Shown here piece after piece: positions 9,182 to 18,600 of a DNA stretch of 64,000 nt. Each line of letters begins with the position of its first letter. The stretch's first letter is position 1. The stretch covers positions 62,001-126,000 of the forward strand of contig CAJJWN010000001.1 of assembly GCA_905196835.1 (NCBI GenBank), given 5' to 3'. Source of the stretch: an uncultured Prevotella sp. (GTDB lineage Bacteria; Bacteroidota; Bacteroidia; Bacteroidales; Bacteroidaceae). The position numbers were made by a program, and so were the translations under genes. The notes beneath the pieces were generated by a model. The model ran no database searches. It had not been told where the DNA came from and was given only the letters and a program-made list of their open reading frames with translations.

Positions 9182-9418
9182 TTAATGCCTGGAGTCCTTG
9201 GGAGGACATGGGTCATTTCCATAGCTGTTGGGATTTTGAATCTTACCATCTGCTCCATGAGGAATAAGTTCTAGTCCTTCCCTCTTTGCCAGATCGCGAC
9301 TCCACTCCATTGCTTCTTTTTTCGTATCAAAATGCTTTGAAGCCCTGTCTGCGTTAGGTCTTTTCGCATCCCAACCTCCTCTGTTTGGATTAGAAACAAT
9401 GTGTATCTCTTTCCTCAT
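9182..9418 (-). CDS. DUF2188 family small protein
   Basis: 78 residues; the ATG at 9418 is used because the family fold begins at MRKEIHIVSNPNRGGWDAKR. The conserved features are all present: a GGW strand, the TKKEAMEW helix, HGADGKIQ and a C-terminal YGNDPCPPKD. Biochemical function of the family is unknown; members are common on mobile elements and plasmids. It follows the HNH-like gene on the same strand with 88 bases between them, which contain a short CGTTGCAT-ACC-ATGCAACG hairpin (9486-9504) that might separate their expression. Confidence 0.8.
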   Translation of the reverse strand: MRKEIHIVSNPNRGGWDAKRPNADRASKHFDTKKEAMEWSRDLAKREGLELIPHGADGKIQNPNSYGNDPCPPKDSRH

Positions 9419-9506
9419 AACAGTAAGGTTTAAATTGTGAAAAACAATGCGGTGGCCTTCCGATTCCGCTACGGAGCACTTGAGGCGTTGCATACCATGC
9501 AACGGT

Positions 9507-9785
9507 TTACAATCCGTTTGGTACTCTAACCAGTTCGGTGTCAACCCAGAAGTTGTCTGTGCGATTGTTGCAGCCTTTGCACAGAGGGGTGATGTAGATT
9601 TCATTACCCCCGAAAACCTTCTGGACGTGCCCGCCAACGAGTGTGCTTGTGGAATGGCAATCGGTAGCACCACAACGGGTAGCCTTTTTACCCGTATGTT
9701 TTTCCCAATACTCCAACCACGATGATTCACCCGTTGAGGGGCTTGACCATCTGGAAGTACCACTTGCGTTTTTGACGTATGTCAT
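9507..9785 (-). CDS. Small HNH-like zinc-binding protein
   Basis: 92 residues. The C-terminal half has an HNH-like arrangement: Cys38 and Cys43-His44, then VGGHV with His53, then ITPLCKGCNN with Cys69 and Cys72. This recalls the H...P.C..CN layout of HNH nucleases and the zinc knuckle of HNH domains, but the protein is shorter than most active HNH enzymes and the second catalytic His is not obvious. It could be a nuclease domain, a stand-alone zinc-binding protein or an inactive relative. It is the first gene of a minus-strand pair with DUF2188 and lies next to defence-like genes. Confidence 0.6.
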   Translation of the reverse strand: MTYVKNASGTSRWSSPSTGESSWLEYWEKHTGKKATRCGATDCHSTSTLVGGHVQKVFGGNEIYITPLCKGCNNRTDNFWVDTELVRVPNGL

Positions 9786-10085
9786 AGAGCAATTATGGTT
9801 TATATCCTGTAATCTGAACAGTACAGCAGAGCTTTACACCTTGGAGTGGTTTCGATGCTCAGGAACGAGTCCACATCCTGATTATAAGCAACAAGAATGC
9901 CAATTCTTAAAATTTGAGCAAAAACCTCATAAATTACAACCATTTTATCGAAAATAAGTAGATAAATCGTTGATATTACGCCAAATCCGCATAATCATGT
10001 CATACTGTCAGCCAAAACTGCTACTGTCAGGTTGGCGTATTATTTTCTGACAATTTGTCTTCTTTTTGAAGAAAATGCAAATTTT

Positions 10086-10117
10086 TTTGTGCGTACAAAC
10101 TAAAATGCATATATTTA
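10086..10117 (+). promoter_or_regulatory. Promoter of the ATPase / PHP-ATPase operon
   Basis: TTTG (10086-10089), 20 bases, TATATTTA (10110-10117), about 36 bases before the ATG. Upstream at 9983-10046 lie an inverted pair TACGCCAA / TTGGCGTA and two TACTGTCAG direct repeats, possible regulator sites. Confidence 0.6.
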
Positions 10118-10153
10118 CAAGCCGAATTTGAGTAAAAACCACAAAATGAAGTT

Positions 10154-11452
10154 ATGATAACAAACTTTATCGTAGAGAATTACCGTTCGATAGACGGAGA
10201 AATCAGATTGTCGTTCATGGCTGATACAGGCATTAAGGACATGGACAACAGGGGATATACCACTGTTGCAAACACTCGCGTTCTTAACGCCAAGGCTTTC
10301 TATGGTGCCAACTCTTGCGGTAAATCAAATGTGTTCAAGGCTGTTGGAATGATGAGGGGTATCATTATTCATTCAGTGAGGCTGAACGATAACGAAACGT
10401 TACCGTATGATGCTTTTCTCCTTTCGGATAAGGAGGCGAGACCAACACGGTTTGAAATGTCATTTGTGGATGGCACTGACAAGTTTACATACGGTTTCAG
10501 CTACACTGCGAAACGGATAGAAGAAGAATGGCTGGTAGCAAAATTCCCCAAGCGATCACTTAAGACACTATTAAGACGCACCCAAAATACAATTGAGATT
10601 GATGAGCAGAACTACTCGGAAGGTTTGTCAATAAAAGAAGGCACTATTCCACTGAACAATAACAGGTTGTTCATTTCGTTAGCCGCACAATTGGGAGGCG
10701 AGATATCGAAACGAGTGATAGAATGGTTCAGAACAAAGCCTAGCGTGATTTCCGGTTTGCGAGATAATGACTTTTCGCGCTATACTAAGGAGATACTTCA
10801 TACCAGGACTGATTATAAAGATGAAATTTTGGACTTTATCAGCAGTATGGATGTGGGGTTCCGTGAAGTGACCACCGAACAAGAGTATATTGACGAAAAG
10901 ATGCTGCCCAAAGGTCTGCCCGCAGAAATTGTGGCATCCCTAAAAGAGCATCCACCCATTGTTGCCTATGCCAAGCATAGCAAAATAAACGCAGATGGTG
11001 AGGTTGTTGGGATGGTTGATTTTGACATAGAAGAAAGGGAGTCGGATGGTACGAGGAAACTGTTTAATCTTGCCGGGCCTATTGTTGACACCTTACGGCA
11101 AGGGAAATCGCTGTTTGTGGATGAACTGGATGCACAGTTGCACCCGCTGTTGTCGCGACGTATTGTAAAACTCTTTAACTATGCAGAAACGAACCCTCAC
11201 GGAGCCCAGCTGATTTTTACGACTCATGATACTAACATGCTGTCAAAGAAATTGCTGAGACGAGATCAGGTGGTCTTCGTAGAAAAGACGGCAAAAACGA
11301 GCTATTCTACAAAACTCACACCGATGATGAGTATAACGCTGGACAACGGGGCAAAGCCTAGGACAGATAGCAACTACGAGAAGAATTATTTGGAAGGCAA
11401 GTATGGTGCAATTCCATACTTTGAGGATGAATTTAAAGGTTGTAACGAATAG
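10154..11452 (+). CDS. AAA_15/AAA_21-type ATPase, first gene of a Menshen-like defence operon
   Basis: 432 residues of an OLD/RecF-like ABC-class ATPase without a TOPRIM domain. Seen: N-terminal strand ITNFIVENYRSI, Walker A GANSCGKS at residues 51-58, Walker B SLFVDELDAQLHP near 319-331 and the switch His in IFTTHDT near 358. Such ATPases commonly act as the sensing or energy-coupling part of two- and three-gene anti-phage systems. It is 18 bases from a PHP-ATPase gene, and a small acidic-tailed protein follows. From memory of the family architecture this resembles Menshen; the assignment needs profile confirmation. AT-rich codon use unlike the chromosome backbone indicates transfer. Confidence 0.8.
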   Translation: MITNFIVENYRSIDGEIRLSFMADTGIKDMDNRGYTTVANTRVLNAKAFYGANSCGKSNVFKAVGMMRGIIIHSVRLNDNETLPYDAFLLSDKEARPTRFEMSFVDGTDKFTYGFSYTAKRIEEEWLVAKFPKRSLKTLLRRTQNTIEIDEQNYSEGLSIKEGTIPLNNNRLFISLAAQLGGEISKRVIEWFRTKPSVISGLRDNDFSRYTKEILHTRTDYKDEILDFISSMDVGFREVTTEQEYIDEKMLPKGLPAEIVASLKEHPPIVAYAKHSKINADGEVVGMVDFDIEERESDGTRKLFNLAGPIVDTLRQGKSLFVDELDAQLHPLLSRRIVKLFNYAETNPHGAQLIFTTHDTNMLSKKLLRRDQVVFVEKTAKTSYSTKLTPMMSITLDNGAKPRTDSNYEKNYLEGKYGAIPYFEDEFKGCNE

Positions 11453-11470
11453 AGAAAGGAGGCGAATACC

Positions 11471-13771
11471 ATGCAGCCAGTGTATATTGACTTACATATC
11501 CACACCTATCCCAATGCGAACGACCGTTCGACGGACTATGATGTTGTGACGCTGGTGAAGAAGATTGAGGAGTACAACAATGATGAACCATTCCTAATAA
11601 GCTTTACCGACCACAACACCATTAACAAGAAAGCATACCTAGCAGCCAAGGCTATCGGAGTTAACCTACTGTTGGGTGCAGAACTGCACATCAAGAACCA
11701 CGATGACGTAGAGGCGTTCCACTGCCATATTTATTTCAACATGGATGTGACAGAGGAAAACATTAAAGCGCTGAACGAGATCTTGGACAAACTGTATACA
11801 AACAAACTGCCATGCAAAACCGACCAGTCAATACCCGACATACAGAAGGTAATTAATGCCTTCGATCCATTTGAGTTTATGCTACTGCCACACGCGGGTC
11901 AGAAGCACGGACAGTTCAACTACTCACTGCATGAGGGGGAACAGGTAGATAACGCCATCAGCCGCAGTATCTACTACAACCAGTTTGACGGCTTTACTGC
12001 GCGTGAGGACAAGGGACTGGAAACCACACGAGAGTATTTTGCCAAATTGGGTATAGCGGAGTTTGTGAACCTGCTGACCTGCTCAGACAACTATATTCCT
12101 AGCCGCTACCCGGAACCGAAATCGAGCGAGGCTTCGCCTTTCGTGCCTACGTGGATGATGGCTGAACCGACATACGACGGCGTGAGGTTGTCACTCTCGG
12201 AGAGTTCGAGACTGTTCTACCAAAAGGAGAAGCCGCAGATACAATGTGACCACATAGGTAAGGTGAAGTTGTCAAACGAGCTAATAGACATTGACGTAGA
12301 ACTGACAGAAGGACTTAATGTGGTGATAGGTGGCTCGTCCTCGGGCAAAACGCTGTTTGTGGACTCGGTGAACAAATTCTTTGAACAGGATTTGCATCAT
12401 TCGGAATATGCTAAGTTCAAGGTGGAGAACATAGACGTAAAGAACCCGTCGGAAATTCACCCCTACTACATTCATCAGAACTTTATAGCAGATTTGGTGA
12501 ACAGGAATGATGAGGCCTCGATAGACGAGATTCCCATCCTGAAGAAAGCATTTCCGAGCGATGACAACGTGAAGCGACAAATCAGCAAAACGCTGGCAGA
12601 TCTGAAACGCATAGTGGATGAGATGCTACTTTGCGTGGAAAACATTGAGAAGATAGAGCGTTGGCTGAAGGATATTCCACATCCCGGCAAACTGATTACG
12701 AAGGGTAAAGTGGAGGGAAACATTTTCCAGCCGCTGATGCCAAAGAATGATGAAGAGGAGAAATGCGCCTATCCGGAGGAAGAGTACAATGCCAACGTTG
12801 AAAATATGGTGGATCTGGAAAAGTTTGTAAACGAAAATCCGTTTACAAACAATATCAGCAAGGAGGTAGAGGTTATACTGAAGGAGCTCGCTAAAGCTAG
12901 AAGGGGTGCTGTGCTATTTGAAAATGTGGCCGCACTGATAGCGACGCGTAAGGATGAGAAGGACGAAGAACTGCAAACAAGGCAGGGTCAGAACCAGAGC
13001 AACTTACAAAACCGCAGGAAACTGATACAGCACCTTCGTGACTACGTGAAATACAGCCGCAGTTTTGCTGAACAGAAAGTGAAACTGACCGAGATGAACA
13101 GGTCGTTTACCACTAAGGAAGTGAAGGCTACTGGGCACACACTGTACATAGAAAACACGTTCAAATTTAACGAAGGAGTGTTGATGGAGGTGCTGAACAA
13201 GTATCTGAACCACCACTTCAGGAATATGGACGATGTGGTGCCGAAGAATATGTACCAGACAAAATTCAAACAGCGTCCGAAGGTGAGCTCATATAGGGAA
13301 TTAGGTGACTTTATCTATGAATACCTTCGGAAAAACGACCATACATCGTATAAAATCGTGTCTTCGGATGGCAGGAATTTTTACGAGATGAGTCCTGGCT
13401 GGAAGTCGGCTATCCTGCTGGACTTGATACTTGGCTATGATGGCGGCAATTCACCTATCATCATTGATCAGCCGGAAGACAACCTGGCTGTGAAGTATAT
13501 CAACGAGGCGCTGGTGCAGACCATCAAAAAGGTGAAGTACAGGAAGCAAGTGATACTGGTGAGCCACAACGCCACCATTCCGATGATGGCTGATGCTCAG
13601 ACTATTGTGCTATGCAAGAACGACGGAAAGAAAATTACAATCCGTTCAGCATCGCTGGAAGGTCAGATTGGAAAAGAGAAGGTGCTGGACCTGATAGCAG
13701 ATCAGACCGACGGTGGCAAGGCATCGATCAAGAAAAGAGTAAAGAAGTATAACCTGAAAAAATTCAATTAA
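11471..13771 (+). CDS. PHP-domain phosphoesterase fused to an SMC/ABC-type ATPase
   Basis: 766 residues. Residues 1-~240 form a PHP metal-dependent phosphoesterase: DLHIHT at 7-12, FTDHNT, GAELHI, FHCHIYF and LLPHAGQKHG supply the metal ligands. From ~270 an ABC/SMC ATPase follows: Walker A GGSSSGKT near 287-294, a coiled insertion, the signature-like SPGWKSAILLDLIL, Walker B SPIIIDQPEDNL near 660 and the switch His in ILVSHNAT. This PHP-plus-ATPase layout is that of TrlF-like proteins and of the large subunit of Menshen-type systems, where the PHP domain is the presumed nuclease or phosphatase effector. AAGGAGGCG precedes the ATG; the next gene starts 5 bases after its stop. Confidence 0.85.
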   Translation: MQPVYIDLHIHTYPNANDRSTDYDVVTLVKKIEEYNNDEPFLISFTDHNTINKKAYLAAKAIGVNLLLGAELHIKNHDDVEAFHCHIYFNMDVTEENIKALNEILDKLYTNKLPCKTDQSIPDIQKVINAFDPFEFMLLPHAGQKHGQFNYSLHEGEQVDNAISRSIYYNQFDGFTAREDKGLETTREYFAKLGIAEFVNLLTCSDNYIPSRYPEPKSSEASPFVPTWMMAEPTYDGVRLSLSESSRLFYQKEKPQIQCDHIGKVKLSNELIDIDVELTEGLNVVIGGSSSGKTLFVDSVNKFFEQDLHHSEYAKFKVENIDVKNPSEIHPYYIHQNFIADLVNRNDEASIDEIPILKKAFPSDDNVKRQISKTLADLKRIVDEMLLCVENIEKIERWLKDIPHPGKLITKGKVEGNIFQPLMPKNDEEEKCAYPEEEYNANVENMVDLEKFVNENPFTNNISKEVEVILKELAKARRGAVLFENVAALIATRKDEKDEELQTRQGQNQSNLQNRRKLIQHLRDYVKYSRSFAEQKVKLTEMNRSFTTKEVKATGHTLYIENTFKFNEGVLMEVLNKYLNHHFRNMDDVVPKNMYQTKFKQRPKVSSYRELGDFIYEYLRKNDHTSYKIVSSDGRNFYEMSPGWKSAILLDLILGYDGGNSPIIIDQPEDNLAVKYINEALVQTIKKVKYRKQVILVSHNATIPMMADAQTIVLCKNDGKKITIRSASLEGQIGKEKVLDLIADQTDGGKASIKKRVKKYNLKKFN

Positions 13772-13776
13772 GCGAT

Positions 13777-14052
13777 ATGAAACTGGTATTCAAGAAGAAC
13801 GAAAATGGCGATGTATCGGTGACCATGTTCAAGGGCACCGCAGAGGCGCAATTCTCGTATATCGAGATGATCAAGGCACTCTTGGCTGGTGAAGCACTTG
13901 ACCGTGATTATGATGAAAGCATCTCTAAGGAAGAACAGACGCAAATAAACAACGTGTTGAAAGAGATAGAACATACAGCAATAGAAACCATGGCAGAGAA
14001 CACGGATATTGAACCTGACAAAACGGAGAGCGATGAGAACTTACCGTTTTGA
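13777..14052 (+). CDS. Small third component of the ATPase / PHP-ATPase operon
   Basis: 91 residues, not recognised by sequence. A beta-hairpin-like start (MKLVFKKNENGDVSVTMFKG) is followed by helices and a strongly acidic tail (DIEPDKTESDENLPF). It begins 5 bases after the PHP-ATPase stop, so it is almost certainly cotranscribed and coupled. In three-gene systems a small acidic partner may be an inhibitor, adaptor or DNA-mimic-like regulator; none of this is shown here. Confidence 0.7.
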   Translation: MKLVFKKNENGDVSVTMFKGTAEAQFSYIEMIKALLAGEALDRDYDESISKEEQTQINNVLKEIEHTAIETMAENTDIEPDKTESDENLPF

Positions 14053-14341
14053 AGCAACATACCAAGGATGATTATAATAATGAAATACAAAATTTATAAA
14101 TTGTTCTTGTGACCAAAGGAAACGTCCAATACACATAACATTTAAAGTTTTTACTTGTAAGTGATCATGATAGATTATAATCTACGCACTGTCATACTTT
14201 TTATTGTTTTTAATGTTAAAAACATTAAATTTTAATCCTTTCAATAATCCTTGAATTTTCCCTTATCACTTTTCTATCGTTTAGTTGAAAAGTATTGACA
14301 ACCAAATATATACAAATTTTATTTTTATTATCTAAAAAGAA

Positions 14342-15280
14342 TTATACATTAGTTTGCAACCATAATTTAAACAGCGGGTCTGTAATGGTATATATACCTC
14401 CCCGTTGGGTTTGAGATGTTCTATCTATAATTTTCCGGTCAGCCATCAGTTTGAGATATGGGGATATCTTCCCGTTATCTTGACCTGTTATCTTACGGAT
14501 CTCCTGAAGACTGACTCCATTTTCAGGCCTTGCAATAGCCGATAAAATTCTTTGAATCTGCACTACATAGCTATCATACTTTGCCTGATAATAGAAAGAG
14601 AAATAGTCTAAAAGAAGCATTATATCCATTTCGTGACTTGCAGAATCTTCAATAATCTTTGCGGCAATCTGCACAGAACGGGGTGTCTTAGGCAAGTAAG
14701 ACATCAGGTTTTCCAAACGTGTCATATCCGCCTCATACCCTACGAACATACTATAATCAGTGACGACAAGAGGCCGTATATAAGAGATCTTAAATCCTTC
14801 GAAGAAAGCAGACTCATAACCGGTGAATGCCGGCAGCACCTTGTCGGCTGTCGCTATCAGAATAGGTGCACCGGCTTTATTGAGCTTTCCCCTCAAATTA
14901 TACTGCTCAGTATTATCAGTTCTCTCGAAATAGTACTAGACATTGTCAATCAACAAGACAGTCCTGCAAGATTCATCCTGCAATGAGTGAAACTTCCATA
15001 TATCATCAGTTGAGAAAAGGCTTTTTCCATCTATAAATACCGGCTTAAGCCATTTGGCACTGTTCTCTATACTGAAATACATCCTTTTGAGTAATGAGGT
15101 CTTTCCACTCCCTTTTTCACCAATAATCAAATTGGGCTGTGCGATCTTATCCCTGTCCTCCTTTAACAAATAGCTGAAGATGGACGTAAAAATATCATTG
15201 TTTATGACAACAGTCTCTTCCTTTATCCCATTGCCAATAGATAAAGGAGGCTGATGCAATATGCTGGTACTTGTATTCAT
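14342..15280 (-). pseudogene. AAA ATPase with C-terminal winged helix, broken by one in-frame stop
   Basis: Two segments lie in one frame separated only by a TAG at 14936-14938. The first has Walker A IGEKGSGKTS and Walker B TVLLIDNV immediately before the stop. The second continues with YYFERTDNTEQYNLRGKL and ILIATADK and ends in a winged-helix domain (VSLQEIRKITGQDNGKISPYL, ITDPLFKLWL). Together about 312 residues, the size of archaeal-ATPase/DUF234-like proteins. The lesion is a single point mutation, so decay is recent or the stop is occasionally read through. The neighbouring ATPase relic on the same strand is far more damaged. Confidence 0.75.
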
Positions 15281-15309
15281 CTATTTAATCATTAAACAAA
15301 TCTGTCAAA

Positions 15310-16280
15310 TCAATAATCCCTCAAAAGCGGTGAGCAGAACATACGCAAAGCGTCTTTCTTCATAATGTATTCAAGACCCTTGCTTAAAGTATAATCAACA
15401 ACCTCAATCTTTGAGGCATCCTGACCAGTCATCAAATTGTTGAGCATACCTTTCCGTAGAGTGGCAAGTAGCTTTAGAATCTACCGGGCAGGAAGCTCGT
15501 ATTCACCATATTCGACTAGTCTCTCAGACCAGGTACTCAAATAATTCTCTGAATATAATTTACGATAAGCTATGTCTATATCTTCCCAAGTCATCTTGTC
15601 CTCATAGTCTTCTACCTATTTTGAGAAATAGAATAAGGGATGTTCCAATACAACTTGTTCAGCGAATACTCAACAAACTAATCGCTCATTTCAATATTTT
15701 CAGACCTACAAAACCGCAGAACAGCCAACGGACTTTAGTCTTGCTAACCCGTAGCAGGCTTTTAAGCCAGTTGAGGATAAAGTCCACTTTTTCAATTCTG
15801 TTTTCCCCATGCTGAGAATCGTTAGGAAAAGAGTCTATTCATCAACGACAATAAATGTGTTTTCATCGTGCCTGATTAGCTCCTTCAAGAAATTTTCCAG
15901 GTCTTCTTTTTCCAAAAAATCAAATTGAACAGGACCGAGAGAAATCTTCTCTATTCTTTCCAGTACTGAAGTCAACCCTTTGGACATTCCTTTAGCTACC
16001 TGTTTCCAAATACCATTTTTACAGAAGGCTTCAATTACAAGGTTAAGAAAACCATCTTCTGTGATTGTTTCCTCCAGGTCGATATAAACACATTTCCACC
16101 TCTGATTCTTTTTCTCTTCTATCAGAAATTTCGCCTATGAAGACTTGCTAATGCGGCGAGGTACAGACAGTAAAAAGAATGGCTACTATCAAGCTGTCTG
16201 TTTACCTTGCGGATTTCCTTTTCTCTTCCGAAGAAGTCACCATATTCTGCCAATAGACCAATCTTATCTGATCTACACAT
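15310..16280 (-). pseudogene. Decayed AAA ATPase gene
   Basis: Starts at 16280 with a frame opening MCRSDKIGLLAEYGDFFGRE and ends at 15310 with a readable segment finishing CSPLLRDY. In between there are several frameshifts and stops: recognisable pieces are KCVYIDLEETITEDGFLN, NTFIVVDE (a Walker-B-like strand followed at once by a stop) and TWEDIDIAYRKLYSENYL. The pieces read like an ATP-binding protein of the DEXX/AAA_14 type. No complete product is possible. It precedes another broken ATPase, so this part of the island is decaying. Confidence 0.65.
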
Positions 16281-16618
16281 AGTTTTTCAGATTTATCCGC
16301 AAAGATAAACATCTAATTAATAAAAAAATATTTTTATAGAAAATTATTTTTATAAGTTTATGGCCATACAGTTCATTTGTCCGGACGTATTCATTAAATA
16401 TGAACACAGGTAAAATGATGAAGCAATAAATATCGTCATAAAAAGTGAAAAAATTGGGCATATACAAAGAATTTCTTAAGTTCACAAATGATATTCCACT
16501 GGGATTAATCTGCAGTAATCATTATTAAAAAATTATATCTAAATAGCTTTACATACTTTGAAGAACGCAATCTTGCTTTCTGAACAAAAAAGGACGAAAA
16601 AACAACAAATCACTTTCC
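16281..16618. other. AT-rich gap without recognisable features
   Basis: Very AT-rich; only short frames with poor codon composition on either strand. No hairpin with a T-run stood out. Confidence 0.5.
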
Positions 16619-17209
16619 TCAAATATGAGATTCAGTATTTAAGAGATTAGCCGTCTGTCGTATATTCAAACTCTCACGATAATCCTCTGCTGCACAATCA
16701 GTCATTTCTTCTGTAAAGTCAATTTGCTGGTCGGAATTGTTGCATTCATATTTATTGAATGCCTCCAATAATCCAGTACGTACTGCTGTACGATACCAAA
16801 GAGTACCTTCCTTATGGGTTTCCGAAACCAAATCAGATGCAGTCATATTTCCATATTTTGCCAATATCTCGTCCATCATCTCGATTTCACATTCAGAGAA
16901 TTCATTGTCATCAAAATCGGCTATTGCTTCAATGAAAGTACCTCCATCCTTAAAATCAGTTTTTACGAAATTTTTCAGAAGATACGGACTGTCAGAAAGA
17001 TCGACGAACACATCCTTTGCTACAGGACCGATCTGCCATACTTCAAACGGTATGCCTATGAACGGGATATGATATTTCAGTGCCATACGTTCCTCCATCA
17101 AATACAAAAGTATCAGTAGTTGTGTCTTGCTGAGATTAGATTTTTTACGCGCTATGTACACAATCGTATTACCAAGCTTCTGTTTAGTATATTCAGAGAA
17201 TTTACACAT
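16619..17209 (-). CDS. Panacea-domain (DUF4065/SocA-like) protein
   Basis: 196 residues starting at the ATG at 17209 (MCKFSEYTKQKLG). Seen: KTQLLILLYLMEERMALKYHIPFIG, IGPVAKDVFVDL and EMMDEILAKYGNMTASDLVSETH, the helix pattern of the Panacea fold, with an acidic tail. Panacea proteins act as antitoxins for many different toxin folds and as adaptors. No short toxin gene sits beside it; instead an ATPase plus possible nuclease pair is transcribed divergently 218 bases away, so it may restrain or regulate that pair. A good promoter (CTTG-N19-TATCTTTG) lies 20 bases upstream. Confidence 0.8.
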   Translation of the reverse strand: MCKFSEYTKQKLGNTIVYIARKKSNLSKTQLLILLYLMEERMALKYHIPFIGIPFEVWQIGPVAKDVFVDLSDSPYLLKNFVKTDFKDGGTFIEAIADFDDNEFSECEIEMMDEILAKYGNMTASDLVSETHKEGTLWYRTAVRTGLLEAFNKYECNNSDQQIDFTEEMTDCAAEDYRESLNIRQTANLLNTESHI

Positions 17210-17228
17210 AATCAATGTATTTTGGTTA

Positions 17229-17259
17229 CAAAGATAGCTTTAACCTTAAAACGGACAAG
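17229..17259 (-). promoter_or_regulatory. Promoter of the Panacea gene
   Basis: On the minus strand: CTTG, 19 bases, TATCTTTG (17229-17236), ideal Bacteroidetes spacing. Confidence 0.7.
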
Positions 17260-17394
17260 AAAACAAGCAATTAACTGTACAAATGTACGTCGACACATGT
17301 GGTCAAATAAACAATAAAACAGTTTCAGATAGAAGTGAACAAAATAAATATTGAAAAATCAGTCTTCACACACCCGTAATCCATTAATTATCCG

Positions 17395-17402
17395 TATCTT
17401 TG
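17395..17402 (+). promoter_or_regulatory. -7 box of the ATPase / possible nuclease operon
   Basis: TATCTTTG, 25 bases before the ATG at 17428; no TTTG at 19-base spacing. Divergent from the Panacea promoter. Confidence 0.55.
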
Positions 17403-17427
17403 CCTATTAGAAAGCAACTTCAAAATC

Positions 17428-18597
17428 ATGAAAGAATCTATAATCATAAAGAACTTAGGTCCGCTTAAAGAAGTGGAAATAAGAGATATCAAACCACTGA
17501 CCGTATTTATCGGTAAGTCTGCCAGTGGTAAGAGTACAATCATGAAAATTATTGTACTTATGAGATATATCTATAAAATGATAAACATCCGGTCGTATCT
17601 GAAAAATGCGAAGATTACCCGTTCGCCATTCAAACTACGTTTCAACTCTCTGCTTCAGGACGGCCTGGAAAGCATGATAACGGTAGAAACCGAGATATAT
17701 TATACCGTAGAAATAAACGGGAATCAATATACCCTGTCCTATACCAACAAGACTTTGCAGTCGGACATCAACATTCCAAACAACGACCTGGTATTCTTCA
17801 AGGAATCGTATATATCAGAAACACGAAGCGTAATCCCTACATGGGCATCCAAAGTGGCTACGCTTAAAGGGGCAAGCCTCGGCTTCTTCTTTCACGAGAC
17901 ATTCAACGACTTCAACAATGCGACAGATGTCATCAAAGAACAGCAACTGGACTATCTGAATCTGAAGATGAAAGTCCAGAAGTCCGGCAACAAGCCTAAA
18001 CAGTTTATGATAGAGTCATTACAGGAAGGCACCAAACCTGTGGAACTGAGATATGCTTCTTCCGGTATTCAGACATCTGCTCCATTGGTCACCATTGTTC
18101 GCTATTTTGCAAAAGAATTCTCATTCAAGGATGCTTTCAAGCGCTCTGTACTGGACTATCTGTACAAACAAGACAGACTTGAAAAATTCACTCCCCAAAT
18201 CAACCAAAGCGATTTGGAGAAGTATGTGCATATCCATATAGAAGAAGCCGAACTGAGTCTCGATCCAGAGGCACAAAGGGCCCTCATAAGCAATCTTATT
18301 GATGAAGCGTTCCACAAGAACAATGAAGACCGCAAGCTGGGGCTGATGATAGCCACACACAGCCCTTATATCGTAAACCATCTGAACGTACTGCTTCGTG
18401 CCGGATACTTTGAAAAGGCAAGGGAAAACTATCCATTCCTGGAAAAGGATAATATTGCCGTATATCGTGTACATGAAGGCACTCTGACATCTCTGATGGC
18501 AACGGATAACGAAACGGAAGAGTATGTAATCAATACCTACGACATGTCCGACACGATGGAAAGAATCTTTGACGAATACGAAAGCATGGAGGAATAA
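17428..18597 (+). CDS. AAA_15/21-type ATPase of a two-gene system
   Basis: 389 residues. Seen: IKNLGPLKEVEIRDIKPLTV, Walker A GKSASGKST near 29-37, a signature-like region YASSGIQTSAPLVTIV, a Walker-B-like strand HIHIEEAELSLDPEAQ near 268-283 (Glu-Glu where Asp-Glu is usual) and switch His in IATHSPYIVNHL. This is the RecF/OLD-like class used in many phage defence modules. Its stop is 3 bases from the ATG of the next gene. AT-rich composition and position opposite a Panacea gene suggest an acquired defence cassette. It is not obviously one of the named systems, since the partner is unlike AriB, PtuB or RloB by eye. Confidence 0.78.
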   Translation: MKESIIIKNLGPLKEVEIRDIKPLTVFIGKSASGKSTIMKIIVLMRYIYKMINIRSYLKNAKITRSPFKLRFNSLLQDGLESMITVETEIYYTVEINGNQYTLSYTNKTLQSDINIPNNDLVFFKESYISETRSVIPTWASKVATLKGASLGFFFHETFNDFNNATDVIKEQQLDYLNLKMKVQKSGNKPKQFMIESLQEGTKPVELRYASSGIQTSAPLVTIVRYFAKEFSFKDAFKRSVLDYLYKQDRLEKFTPQINQSDLEKYVHIHIEEAELSLDPEAQRALISNLIDEAFHKNNEDRKLGLMIATHSPYIVNHLNVLLRAGYFEKARENYPFLEKDNIAVYRVHEGTLTSLMATDNETEEYVINTYDMSDTMERIFDEYESMEE

Positions 18598-18600
18598 TGT

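Noticed and set aside
9419..9506. Possible tRNA-like stem near 9480-9505
   Set aside because: Only an 8-bp hairpin; no cloverleaf, no T-loop consensus.
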